Source: Acidobacteriota bacterium (GTDB lineage: Bacteria; Acidobacteriota; Terriglobia; UBA7540). From it: a stretch of 11,025 nt of DNA. Both the position numbers and the translations under genes were made by a program. The stretch spans positions 1 to 11,025 of the forward strand of contig JAJYNF010000165.1 in NCBI GenBank assembly GCA_021786455.1, in the 5' to 3' direction. This document shows positions 1-6,279 of this stretch, piece by piece. Below the pieces are notes generated by a model. It worked only from the letters and a program-made list of their open reading frames with translations. It ran no database searches and was not told the DNA's origin. How positions within the stretch are numbered: position 1 is the first letter of the stretch; each line of letters begins with the position of its first letter.

Positions 1-62
1 CTTTGAGTTGCGGCTGGCAAATCAATGCGATTGGGGTGGCTCTGCCCAGGAGGATGAATCGC

Positions 63-1355
63 TCAGGCCACCCGGCGCTCCGAGCCCACGATTCCCTTGA
101 GTTGCTCGGTGGTTACGGAACGCGGACGCACAATCGGCGTGCCCAGGGCGCGGTTGAGGATCAACTGAGCGCACATTCCGAGGGCGCGAGAAACGCCAAA
201 AAGGACGGTGTAATAATCAAATTGTTTCAGGCCGAAGTGGTAAAGCAAGGAGCCGGAGATCGCGTCCACGTTCGGCCACGGATCTTTGGCGTGCCCATGC
301 TGCTGGAGAATTCCCGGAGTGACCGCATAAAGCCGGTCCACAATCCTGAAGGTTTCATCCTCGGCGCAAGCTCGCTCGCCGAAAGCGTGGAAGGCCACAA
401 ACCTCGGGTCAGTGACCCGAAGCACGGCGTGGCCATAACCCGGAATCACGGCGCCGTCCTTCAATCGCGCCCAGATGAAATCGCTCAGTTGCTGAGGCGA
501 AGGAACGCCGGCAAACTTTTCCTTGATTTCGAGCACAAAGTGGAGGCATTCCTGATTCGCCAGGCCGTGCAAAGGTCCGGCCAGCCCGTTCATTCCGGCG
601 GAGACGGCGAGCATGGGACTGGACAAGGCTGAGCCTACCGTGTGGCAAGTGAAGGCGCTGACGTTCCCACCCTCGTGATCGCAGTGCAAGGTCAGGTAGA
701 GCCGCAAGAGGTTCGCAAATTCGCCGGTCGAATCAGCCAACCCCAGCATTCGCGCGTAGTCCGCGCCCCAATCGAGCGTGGTATCGGAACTCACCGGCGC
801 GGGCTTTCCTGTGTGGATACGATAGATGCCCGAGGCGATCGTAGGAAGCTTGGCTAAAATCGCCAGAGAGTCTTCGAGCGCCGCTTCCCAGTATTCCTCC
901 TTGTGCATCCCTTCCTCGTAACGCCGGTGAAAGACGGATTCGCGCTCGAGCGCCAGAATCGCCATGCTGAATAGGGTCATGGGGTGGGAATCCGCGGGCA
1001 TAGCGGACAGCGTATCCCACACGTAGGCAGGGACGGCAGAGCGTCGGTGAAGCTCTTCTTCGAGAGCAGAGAGCTCCCGAGCCACCGGCAATCTTCCCGT
1101 GCAAAGAAGGTAGAACATTTCTTCGGGCTTGCGGGCGGATAATTTGGAGATGGGAATGTTCCGAACAATCAATCCTTTGTCCGGCTCAACGGTCGAGGTG
1201 TCACAGACCAGCCCGGCTACGCCGCGCATCCCTCCAACCACTTGACTGAGCGTCACCTCCGAGACAATCGTCGAGCCTCCACGCTGGACGAGGTCATGCA
1301 GCTCCGCGCGGAGCCTTGGAATCTGCTCGTTCAATTCTTCCTTCAACGTCCTCAT
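63..1355 (-). CDS. gltA: Citrate synthase, eukaryotic (mitochondrial) type
   Basis: Condenses oxaloacetate and acetyl-CoA to citrate and CoA at the entry of the TCA cycle; cytoplasmic. The 430-residue product matches the mitochondrial-type Si-citrate synthase branch: an HCDHEGGNVSAFT segment (224-236), NGLAGPLHGLANQE (256-269) with catalytic His263, PGYGHAVLRVTDPR (305-318) with His309, and PNVDAISG with catalytic Asp364. Substrate arginines are plausible at 318, 390 (GVSRALG) and 410. Length is close to the mature animal enzyme. The reading frame stays open upstream to 1424, but I chose ATG at 1355 because an AGGGAGG ribosome site lies 5 bases upstream and homology begins there. It is transcribed divergently from the acyl-CoA mutase operon, whose acetyl-CoA product it could consume. 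Family call is firm; the phylogenetic placement is from recalled motifs. Confidence 0.95.
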   Translation of the reverse strand: MRTLKEELNEQIPRLRAELHDLVQRGGSTIVSEVTLSQVVGGMRGVAGLVCDTSTVEPDKGLIVRNIPISKLSARKPEEMFYLLCTGRLPVARELSALEEELHRRSAVPAYVWDTLSAMPADSHPMTLFSMAILALERESVFHRRYEEGMHKEEYWEAALEDSLAILAKLPTIASGIYRIHTGKPAPVSSDTTLDWGADYARMLGLADSTGEFANLLRLYLTLHCDHEGGNVSAFTCHTVGSALSSPMLAVSAGMNGLAGPLHGLANQECLHFVLEIKEKFAGVPSPQQLSDFIWARLKDGAVIPGYGHAVLRVTDPRFVAFHAFGERACAEDETFRIVDRLYAVTPGILQQHGHAKDPWPNVDAISGSLLYHFGLKQFDYYTVLFGVSRALGMCAQLILNRALGTPIVRPRSVTTEQLKGIVGSERRVA

Positions 1356-1360
1356 GCGAG

Positions 1361-1367
1361 CCTCCCT
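1361..1367 (-). promoter_or_regulatory. Ribosome binding site of citrate synthase
   Basis: Read on the minus strand this is AGGGAGG, 5 bases before the ATG at 1355. It decides the start against a 23-codon longer open frame beginning at 1424, which has no conserved sequence. Confidence 0.7.
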
Positions 1368-1378
1368 GGAGCCCCTCG

Positions 1379-1407
1379 TGTCCGCGCTTTCACGCCCCGC
1401 GCGGACA
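1379..1407 (-). promoter_or_regulatory. Perfect 9-bp dyad / hairpin in citrate synthase leader
   Basis: Arms TGTCCGCGC (1379-1387) and GCGCGGACA (1399-1407) are perfectly complementary with an 11-base loop. In a citrate synthase mRNA it would fold 11 bases upstream of the Shine-Dalgarno element, so it could be an mRNA hairpin affecting translation or a protein operator. No run of T follows on either strand, so a classic terminator is unlikely. Confidence 0.5.
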
Positions 1408-1467
1408 ATTCCTTCACCACGCATCCCGGGACCTTGCCGTCAGTTTAACGCGAAACCACTCACGTCC

Positions 1468-1505
1468 TGTGACCGGAAATACCGACGGCCGTGATACCGG
1501 TCACA
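1468..1505. promoter_or_regulatory. Inverted repeat, candidate operator between divergent operons
   Basis: Perfect 9-bp arms TGTGACCGG (1468-1476) and CCGGTCACA (1497-1505) are separated by 20 bases. Half-site spacing (about 29 bp centre to centre, near three helical turns) would suit a dimeric regulator contacting both sites. It lies between the divergent citrate synthase and mutase genes, so it could control either. The binding protein is unknown. Confidence 0.4.
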
Positions 1506-1602
1506 ATACGCTTGTTTCGACCTATTGGCGACGCCCGCGGCCAGGCAAAAACAACCGCGAACCTTCAATGGGGTGCAAGGCACGAGCCGCCAGGGAGTTG
1601 GT

Positions 1603-1632
1603 TTGACTTTAGGTTTGGCGGTGTCCTAAGAT
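1603..1632 (+). promoter_or_regulatory. Candidate sigma70-type promoter of the mutase operon
   Basis: TTGACT (1603-1608, 5 of 6 to the -35 consensus), an 18-base spacer and TAAGAT (1627-1632, 4 of 6 to the -10 consensus). The expected transcription start is about 1638-1641, at or just before the ATG at 1641, which has no ribosome site. Prediction from consensus match only. Confidence 0.35.
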
Positions 1633-1640
1633 GCGCCCAG

Positions 1641-3344
1641 ATGGCTAAATCACCTCAAGTTGCGGCTTCCGCGATGGGCCATGGGCGCAAGCCTTCTCAA
1701 GCTGAGCGACGCTGGGAGCAAAATGTGCTCGGTCCCTGGCTCCTAAAGGCGCCCGAGCGGATGGAACGGTTTACCACGGTTTCCGGCGTTCCGGTCGAGC
1801 GCCTGTACACTCCCGCCGACCTCACGGATTTTGACTACGCCCGCGATCTGGGCGATCCGGGCGAGTTTCCGTTCACGCGCGGCATTCATCGCACGATGTA
1901 TCGGGGCAAGCTGTGGACGATGCGGCAATTCTCCGGATTCGGCTCGCCCGAGGACACCAACCGGCGCTTGCATTTCTTGTTGGCGCAGGGCCAAACCGGC
2001 CTTTCCATCGCGTTCGATCTGCCTACCTTGATGGGCTACGACTCCGACCATCCGTTGGCTGAAGGCGAAGTCGGCAAGTGCGGCGTGGCCGTCAGCTCGC
2101 TCGAGGACATGGAAACGCTGCTCGCCGGCGTCCCGCTCGAACGGGTCACCACCTCGATGACCATCAATTCGCCCGCCGCCATGATCTGGGCGATGTATCT
2201 GGTGGCGGCGGAAAAGAGCGGCGCGGACTGGAAAAAAATTTCCGGCACGCTCCAAAACGACATCCTGAAGGAATACATTGCGCAAAAGGAGTACATCTTT
2301 CCGCCCCAACCCTCCCTGCGCTTGGTGGTGGATTCGATCGTCTTCAGCGCGCGCGAAGTTCCGCGTTGGAACCCGATTTCGATTTCCGGCTATCACATCC
2401 GCGAAGCCGGCTCGACGGCGGCGCAGGAGTTGGCGTTTACGCTCGGCGACGGCATCGAGTACGTGGAAGCGGTGCGCGCGGCCGGCCTCGCGGTGGATGA
2501 ATTTGCGCCCCGGCTCAGTTTTTTCTTCAACGCGCACAACGACCTCTTTGAAGAAGTCGCCAAATACCGCGCCGCGCGGAAGGTTTGGGCGCGCGTGATG
2601 AGAGAACGCTTTCAAGCGGCGAATCCGCTCTCCTGGCGCTGCCGCTTCCACGCCCAGACGGCGGGCTGCTCGTTGACGGCTCAGCAGCCCGTCAACAATG
2701 TGGCGCGGACGGCCATTCAGGCCCTGGCAGCGGTGCTGGGCGGCACGCAATCACTGCACACGAACTCGCTCGACGAGGCCTGGGCGCTGCCTACCGAGCG
2801 CGCCGCTCGCCTGGCCCTGCGCACCCAGCAGGTCATCGCGCACGAAAGCGGCGTCACGGAATTTGCCGATCCGCTCGGCGGCTCTTATTTCGTTGAGCGA
2901 CTCACCCTTGAGATGGAACGCGCCTGCTGGAGCTATTTTGAAAAGATCGATGCTCTGGGCGGCATGGTGGCCGCCATTGAACAAGGTTACCCGCAACGCG
3001 AGATTCACGAGGCCGCTTACGCCTACCAAAAGGCCGTCGAGCGCAAGGAGAAAATCATCGTCGGCGTGAACGAATTTGTGAGTTCCGAAGCCCACCCCAT
3101 CGAAATCCTGACGATTGACGAAGCCGTGGCGCGTCGGCAAAGAGAAAAGCTAGCGGAGATGAAGAAGAAACGCGACTCGGCCCAAGTCGAGCGGACGCTC
3201 GAAGCGCTTTCAAGCGCCGCCGCAACGGACCAGAACCTGATGCCCTTTCTCATCGAATGCGTCCGCGCCTACGCAACCCTCGGCGAGATGTGCGACGTGC
3301 TGCGCCGCGTGTTCGGCACATACCAGGAGCCGGCGTTCCGGTGA
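1641..3344 (+). CDS. icmA: Coenzyme-B12 acyl-CoA mutase, large (substrate-binding) subunit; isobutyryl-CoA mutase-like
   Basis: Catalytic TIM-barrel subunit of an adenosylcobalamin-dependent carbon-skeleton mutase; the 567-residue product lacks the cobalamin domain, which is the next gene. Clear family segments are GEFPFTRGI (74-82), GLSIAFDLPTLMGYDSDHP (120-138), TLQNDILKEY (203-212), ISISGYHIREAG (246-257) with the conserved His252, and GGTQSLHTNS (367-376). Positions equivalent to Tyr89 and Arg207 of methylmalonyl-CoA mutase, which hold the substrate carboxylate, are Phe97 (RQFSGFG) and Gln215 (EYIAQKEY). That Phe/Gln pair is the hallmark of isobutyryl-CoA mutase, so 'methylmalonyl-CoA mutase' is probably the wrong substrate; pivalyl-/isovaleryl-CoA is another option. 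ATG 1641 is chosen because homology begins soon after it and a promoter sits just upstream; ATG 1674 (MGHGRKPSQAERRWE) is an alternative. Family is certain, substrate is inference. Confidence 0.93.
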   Translation: MAKSPQVAASAMGHGRKPSQAERRWEQNVLGPWLLKAPERMERFTTVSGVPVERLYTPADLTDFDYARDLGDPGEFPFTRGIHRTMYRGKLWTMRQFSGFGSPEDTNRRLHFLLAQGQTGLSIAFDLPTLMGYDSDHPLAEGEVGKCGVAVSSLEDMETLLAGVPLERVTTSMTINSPAAMIWAMYLVAAEKSGADWKKISGTLQNDILKEYIAQKEYIFPPQPSLRLVVDSIVFSAREVPRWNPISISGYHIREAGSTAAQELAFTLGDGIEYVEAVRAAGLAVDEFAPRLSFFFNAHNDLFEEVAKYRAARKVWARVMRERFQAANPLSWRCRFHAQTAGCSLTAQQPVNNVARTAIQALAAVLGGTQSLHTNSLDEAWALPTERAARLALRTQQVIAHESGVTEFADPLGGSYFVERLTLEMERACWSYFEKIDALGGMVAAIEQGYPQREIHEAAYAYQKAVERKEKIIVGVNEFVSSEAHPIEILTIDEAVARRQREKLAEMKKKRDSAQVERTLEALSSAAATDQNLMPFLIECVRAYATLGEMCDVLRRVFGTYQEPAFR

Positions 3345-3435
3345 TAAAGGCGCGCCGTCGAGGGTTGAAATTCGGCGGGTTGAGGAACCTGCGCTGGTCT
3401 TGCTCGCTGCTCTGATGGCAAACGGCCGTGAACTT

Positions 3436-3840
3436 ATGACCGAGAAAAGGATCCGCGTGCTCGTCGCCAAACCCGGCCTCGACGGTCACGATCGCGGGGC
3501 TAAGGTCGTGGCCCGCGCATTGCGCGATGCCGGCATGGAAGTCATTTATACGGGCCTGCGGCAGACTCCCGAGCAAATCGCCGCGGCGGCCCTCCAGGAA
3601 GACGTGGACGCGGTCGGCATTTCGATTCTGTCCGGAGCGCACAACACCATCGTGCCGCGCATCTGCGAACTGCTGCGCGCCCAAGGCCAGGCCGACGTGA
3701 CGGTGATCGTGGGCGGGATCATTCCCGACGAGGATATTCCCGCGCTGAAAAAAGCCGGCGTCGCGGAAGTGTTCCAGCCGGGATCGTCCACGGAGCAAAT
3801 TATCAATTTCATCCGCGGTCACGTGGCGCGGCGGGCGTAG
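3436..3840 (+). CDS. icmB: Coenzyme-B12 acyl-CoA mutase, small cobalamin-binding subunit
   Basis: Supplies the B12-binding Rossmann-like domain to the preceding large subunit, forming a split mutase. The 134-residue product shows the base-off/His-on cobalamin signature DGHDRG (DxHxxG) near residues 13-18, SILSG (SxL) near 60, and VGGIIPDED (GG) near 90. It has the usual length for stand-alone small subunits of methylmalonyl-/isobutyryl-CoA mutases. I chose ATG 3436 (MTEKRIRVLVAKPG) because homologues usually begin just before this segment; ATG 3415 and TTG 3400 are in frame upstream and possible, and no strong ribosome site settles it. It lies 91 bases after the large subunit, so they are likely co-transcribed. 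The MeaB/ArgK-type GTPase chaperone that often accompanies such mutases is not in this window. The small subunit alone does not reveal the substrate. Confidence 0.92.
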   Translation: MTEKRIRVLVAKPGLDGHDRGAKVVARALRDAGMEVIYTGLRQTPEQIAAAALQEDVDAVGISILSGAHNTIVPRICELLRAQGQADVTVIVGGIIPDEDIPALKKAGVAEVFQPGSSTEQIINFIRGHVARRA

Positions 3841-3910
3841 GCCGGCCTCTCGCCTGGCTCTCTGCGGAAGCGCCCCGCGAGCGGTCCGGTTCTTCCCTGC
3901 GCGTCGTTAC

Positions 3911-3917
3911 AGAAGGG
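3911..3917 (+). promoter_or_regulatory. Ribosome binding site for a TTG start
   Basis: AGAAGGG lies 8 bases before the TTG at 3926 and supports that rare start for the carboxyltransferase gene; no ATG lies nearby in frame before the conserved region. Confidence 0.6.
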
Positions 3918-3925
3918 CGAACGAA

Positions 3926-5602
3926 TTGCCAAACTCCATCCTCAAGACTCAGGTCAATCCTCAATCCAAGGCATTTCTGGATAACACCCGCCGCATGAAA
4001 GCCCGGATGGAGGAAATTCTCAATCAAGAGGAAACCATCCGCCAGGGCGGCGGCGCGAAGGCCATCGAGGCGCAGCACAAGAAAGGGCGACTGACGGCCC
4101 GCGAGCGAATCGCAAAACTGACGGACCCGGGCGCCGAATTCTTTGAACTTGGAATCTTTGCCGCCCACGAGATGTACGAAGAATGGGGCGGCGCGCCGGC
4201 CGCCGGAACCATCACCGGCCTTGGCCGCGTGAGGGAGCGCCTGGCGATGATCATCGCCAATGACGCCACGGTCAAGGCCGGAGCGTTCTTTCCGATGACC
4301 GCCAAGAAGGTGATTCGCGCCCAGAATATTGCACTTGAGAATTATCTGCCAACGATTTACCTGGTGGACTCCGCCGGAGTTTTCCTGCCGCTTCAGGAAG
4401 ACGTTTTTCCCGACACGGACGATTTTGGCCGCGTCTTCCGCAACAACGCTGTCATGAGCGCGCGGGGCATTCCGCAAATCACCGCCATTATGGGCATGTG
4501 CGTGGCGGGCGGCGCGTATTTGCCCGTCATGTGCGATCACGTTTTGATGACCGAAGGTAGCGGGCTGTTTTTGGCCGGGCCGGCGCTGGTGCAAGCCGCC
4601 ATCGGACAGAAAGTTTCGGCGGAAGAACTGGGCGGCGCGACAACTCATGCGGCCATCAGCGGCACCATTGACTTCCACGAGCCGAACGACCAAGCCTGCC
4701 TCGAGCGGGTTCGAGCCCTGGTGGACAAGCTCGGCGAAAAACCCGGCGCGCCCTTCAGCCGCGTGGAGGCGGCGGCGCCTGCCTATTCCGCAGAGGAGAT
4801 CTACGGCATCTTCACCGACGATCCCGCCGGACAATACGATGTGCGGGAGATCATCGCGCGGCTGGCCGACCGCAGCGAGTTTGAGGAGTATCGCGCTGAA
4901 TACGGCCAGACGGTGGTTTGCGGCTACGCGCGGATGGGCGGATTCGCCGTCGGAATCGTTGCCAACCAGAAAAAGCACGCGCCCACCGTCTCTCGCGAAA
5001 CCGGAGAGAAGCGCATCCATTTCGGCGGCGTCATCTACACGGAATCGGCGGAGAAAGCGGCGCGTTTCATCCTGGACTGCAATCAGAGCCTGATGCCGTT
5101 GATTTTTCTTCACGACGTGAACGGCTTCATGGTCGGCAAGGAAGCCGAGTGGAGCGGCATCATCCGCGCCGGAGCGCAGATGGTCAACGCCGTGTCCAAC
5201 AGCGTCGTGCCCAAGATCACCATCATCTGTGGCGGCAGCTTTGGCGCCGGCCACTACGCCATGTGCGGCAAGGCTTACGACCCGCGCTTCATCTTCGCTT
5301 GGCCCACCGCCAAGTACGCCGTGATGAGCGGCGAGTCAGCCGCCGGAACGCTGGTCGAAATCAAGGTCAAGCAGCTTGAGCGCGCCGGCAAAAAGCTGAG
5401 CGAGGCGGAGAAAAAAGAGCTTTACGAATCCATCCGCTCGACCTACGAGCGCCAGACCGATCCGCGCTACGCCGCCGCGCGCCTTTGGGTGGACGCCATC
5501 ATTGATCCGGCGCGCACCCGCGAGGCGCTGATTTGGGCGCTCGAAGCCGCGGCGCTCAACCCGGAAGTCAAGGAATTCAAGACGGGCGTGCTGCAAACAT
5601 AA
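3926..5602 (+). CDS. Acyl-CoA carboxylase carboxyltransferase (beta) subunit, methylcrotonyl-CoA carboxylase-like
   Basis: Transfers CO2 from carboxybiotin to an acyl-CoA. The 558-residue product has two crotonase-type halves. The N-terminal half contains YLVDSAG (145-151), QEDVFPDTDDFGRVF (157-171) and CVAGGAYLPVM (192-202). The C-terminal half contains HFGGVIYTESAEKAARFI (365-382), CGGSFGAGHYAMCGKAYDPRF (435-455) with oxyanion-hole glycines, and AVMSGESAAG (465-474). The QTDPRYAAARLW stretch and length resemble methylcrotonyl-/geranyl-CoA carboxylase beta subunits more than propionyl-CoA carboxylase, by memory. An HMG-CoA lyase downstream fits a leucine-pathway role, but the biotin carboxylase/biotin carrier partner is absent here, so substrate is uncertain. 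Starts at TTG 3926 with AGAAGGG 8 bases upstream; 85 bases after the small mutase subunit. Its TAA stop lies inside the first repeat of the downstream cassette. Confidence 0.9.
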   Translation: MPNSILKTQVNPQSKAFLDNTRRMKARMEEILNQEETIRQGGGAKAIEAQHKKGRLTARERIAKLTDPGAEFFELGIFAAHEMYEEWGGAPAAGTITGLGRVRERLAMIIANDATVKAGAFFPMTAKKVIRAQNIALENYLPTIYLVDSAGVFLPLQEDVFPDTDDFGRVFRNNAVMSARGIPQITAIMGMCVAGGAYLPVMCDHVLMTEGSGLFLAGPALVQAAIGQKVSAEELGGATTHAAISGTIDFHEPNDQACLERVRALVDKLGEKPGAPFSRVEAAAPAYSAEEIYGIFTDDPAGQYDVREIIARLADRSEFEEYRAEYGQTVVCGYARMGGFAVGIVANQKKHAPTVSRETGEKRIHFGGVIYTESAEKAARFILDCNQSLMPLIFLHDVNGFMVGKEAEWSGIIRAGAQMVNAVSNSVVPKITIICGGSFGAGHYAMCGKAYDPRFIFAWPTAKYAVMSGESAAGTLVEIKVKQLERAGKKLSEAEKKELYESIRSTYERQTDPRYAAARLWVDAIIDPARTREALIWALEAAALNPEVKEFKTGVLQT

Positions 5603-5608
5603 GAGCAG

Positions 5609-5636
5609 CCTCACGCCAAGGCGCAGAGGCGCAAAG
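5609..5636 (+). repeat. Cassette repeat copy 1 (forward)
   Basis: CTCACGCC followed by AAGG/CGCAGAGG/CGCAAAG units, right after the carboxyltransferase stop codon. It is part of the 51-base near-duplicate shared with copy 3 and pairs with inverted copy 2 at 24 of 26 positions, so it could form a long RNA or DNA stem. Confidence 0.85.
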
Positions 5637-5649
5637 AAAACCAAAAGAG

Positions 5650-5767
5650 GATAGAGACCATGAATTATTCGTTGTTGTCCGCAGGCAAAGATGGCGAGCT
5701 CTGGCCAGCGTTTTGGAGCAAAGGTGGTTGCCGTCACGCTGATGCAGGCTTGGGGTGAGGCTCTTGC
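5650..5767 (+). other. Interior between repeats 1 and 2, no convincing gene
   Basis: About 118 bases enclosed by inverted copies 1 and 2. A 39-codon frame from ATG 5691 runs through repeat 2 and past the ATG at 5803, but it has no ribosome site or recognisable protein. The whole 5609-5794 unit has the layout of a miniature inverted-repeat element. Confidence 0.3.
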
Positions 5768-5794
5768 CTTTGCGTCTTTGCGCCTTGGCGTGAG
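5768..5794 (-). repeat. Cassette repeat copy 2 (inverted)
   Basis: On the minus strand it reads CTCACGCC then AAGG/CGCAAAGA/CGCAAAG, matching copy 1 at 24 of 26 core positions. It ends 8 bases before the ATG of the GxxExxY gene, so its end contributes the leader, including a weak GAGAAG ribosome site. Confidence 0.85.
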
Positions 5795-5802
5795 AAGCTT
5801 TT

Positions 5803-6186
5803 ATGACTGAAAACGAACTTGCGACGCAAGTTGTGGATGCCGCCTACAAAGTTCACACTACCCTTGGCCCGGATTTGCTGGAGTCTGTATATGAAGCCGT
5901 GATGGCAGAGGAGCTGATCAGGCGCGGTTTGCGCGTGGTTCGTCAGCAGGCGATCCCGGTCGTTTATGAGGGCGTCCACTTGGAGGTGGGCTTTCGCGCA
6001 GACCTCATCGTGGAGGGCAAGGTGATTGTCGAAATTAAGTCCGTCGAGGCCGTGGCGCCCGTTCACAAAAAACAACTCCTGACCTATCTTCGTCTGGCCG
6101 ATAAGCGGCTCGGCATTCTGATTAACTTCGACGTGGAGCTTATCAAGGACGGCATCGCGCGGGTCGTCAATCAACTCAAGGAATAA
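5803..6186 (+). CDS. GxxExxY family protein, PD-(D/E)XK nuclease-like
   Basis: Small 127-residue protein of the GxxExxY family, which is grouped with the PD-(D/E)XK nuclease superfamily; no cellular role is established that I know of. Visible are the N-terminal helix ending in GPDLLESVYEAVMAEEL (22-38), RQQAIPVVYEG (47-57), and the nuclease-like core GFRADLIV...VIVEIKSVE with Asp67, Glu77 and Lys79 in D-x9-ExK arrangement, then the typical C-terminal QLLTYLRLADKRLGILINF (91-109). The Gly that names the motif is Asp24 here (DLLESVY), while Glu27 and Tyr30 are kept. Full length for the family, ATG start, weak GAGAAG ribosome site from repeat 2. Sampled 60-base stretches are 52-57% G+C, against 73% in one sampled stretch of the carboxyltransferase gene, consistent with separate origin. 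Metabolic context gives no function; the flanking repeats are the better clue. Confidence 0.88.
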   Translation: MTENELATQVVDAAYKVHTTLGPDLLESVYEAVMAEELIRRGLRVVRQQAIPVVYEGVHLEVGFRADLIVEGKVIVEIKSVEAVAPVHKKQLLTYLRLADKRLGILINFDVELIKDGIARVVNQLKE

Positions 6187-6192
6187 GAGCAG

Positions 6193-6220
6193 CCTCACGC
6201 AAAGGCGCAGAGGCGCAAAG
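6193..6220 (+). repeat. Cassette repeat copy 3 (forward)
   Basis: CTCACGCA, AAGG/CGCAGAGG/CGCAAAG, directly after the TAA of the GxxExxY gene. The similarity to copy 1 extends to both sides: the leading ATAAGAGCAGC (including a stop codon) and a trailing CCAAAAGAG are shared. Confidence 0.85.
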
Positions 6221-6236
6221 CGACCCAAAAGAGCAA

Positions 6237-6265
6237 CTTCACGCAAAGGCGCGAAGGCGCAAAGG
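6237..6265 (+). repeat. Cassette repeat copy 4 (forward), with degenerate tail
   Basis: TTCACGCA, AAGG/CGCGAAGG/CGCAAAGG, followed by a partial unit AAAGGCGCAAGG up to 6277. It stands 16 bases after copy 3 in the same orientation. The degenerate tail contains the ribosome site of the next gene. Confidence 0.8.
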
Positions 6266-6273
6266 AAAGGCGC

Positions 6274-6279
6274 AAGGAG
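6274..6279 (+). promoter_or_regulatory. Ribosome binding site of HMG-CoA lyase, derived from repeat tail
   Basis: AAGGAG lies 7 bases before the TTG at 6287. It overlaps the last degenerate unit of the repeat, so the translation signal of the downstream gene appears to come from repeat sequence. Confidence 0.65.

Larger units (their letters stand above)
5599..6277 (+). mobile_element. Putative repeat-bracketed GxxExxY cassette inserted in the acyl-CoA operon
   Basis: Between the carboxyltransferase and HMG-CoA lyase genes lies a unit of four copies of a CGCAAAGG-based repeat (three forward, one inverted) around one small nuclease-like gene. Copy 1 and copy 3 are direct repeats 584 bases apart, identical at 47 of 51 positions (5599-5649 and 6183-6233). 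Copy 2 is inverted with respect to both, so the gene is flanked by inverted copies 2 and 3. I recall similar repeats next to GxxExxY genes in other bacterial genomes. No transposase, integrase or clean target duplication is visible, so mobility is inference. Confidence 0.45.

Noticed and set aside
33..73. GGGTGGC/GCCACCC dyad at the end of citrate synthase as a terminator
   Set aside because: The stem overlaps the stop codon, has a 26-base loop, and no T run follows on the minus strand.
3..632. 209-codon plus-strand open frame at the window start
   Set aside because: Antisense to the conserved C-terminal half of citrate synthase; no recognisable protein.
1743..2750. 335-codon minus-strand open frame over the mutase large subunit
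   Set aside because: Same shadow effect; the sense strand encodes a complete conserved mutase.
3809..5254. Long antisense open frame (481 codons) over the carboxyltransferase gene
   Set aside because: It is a shadow of a GC-rich gene with biased codons; its Arg/His/Ala-rich translation resembles no family, and the sense product is clearly real.
5609..6265. CRISPR array
   Set aside because: Only four copies, in mixed orientation, with unequal spacing (16 to about 400 bases) and a gene between them.
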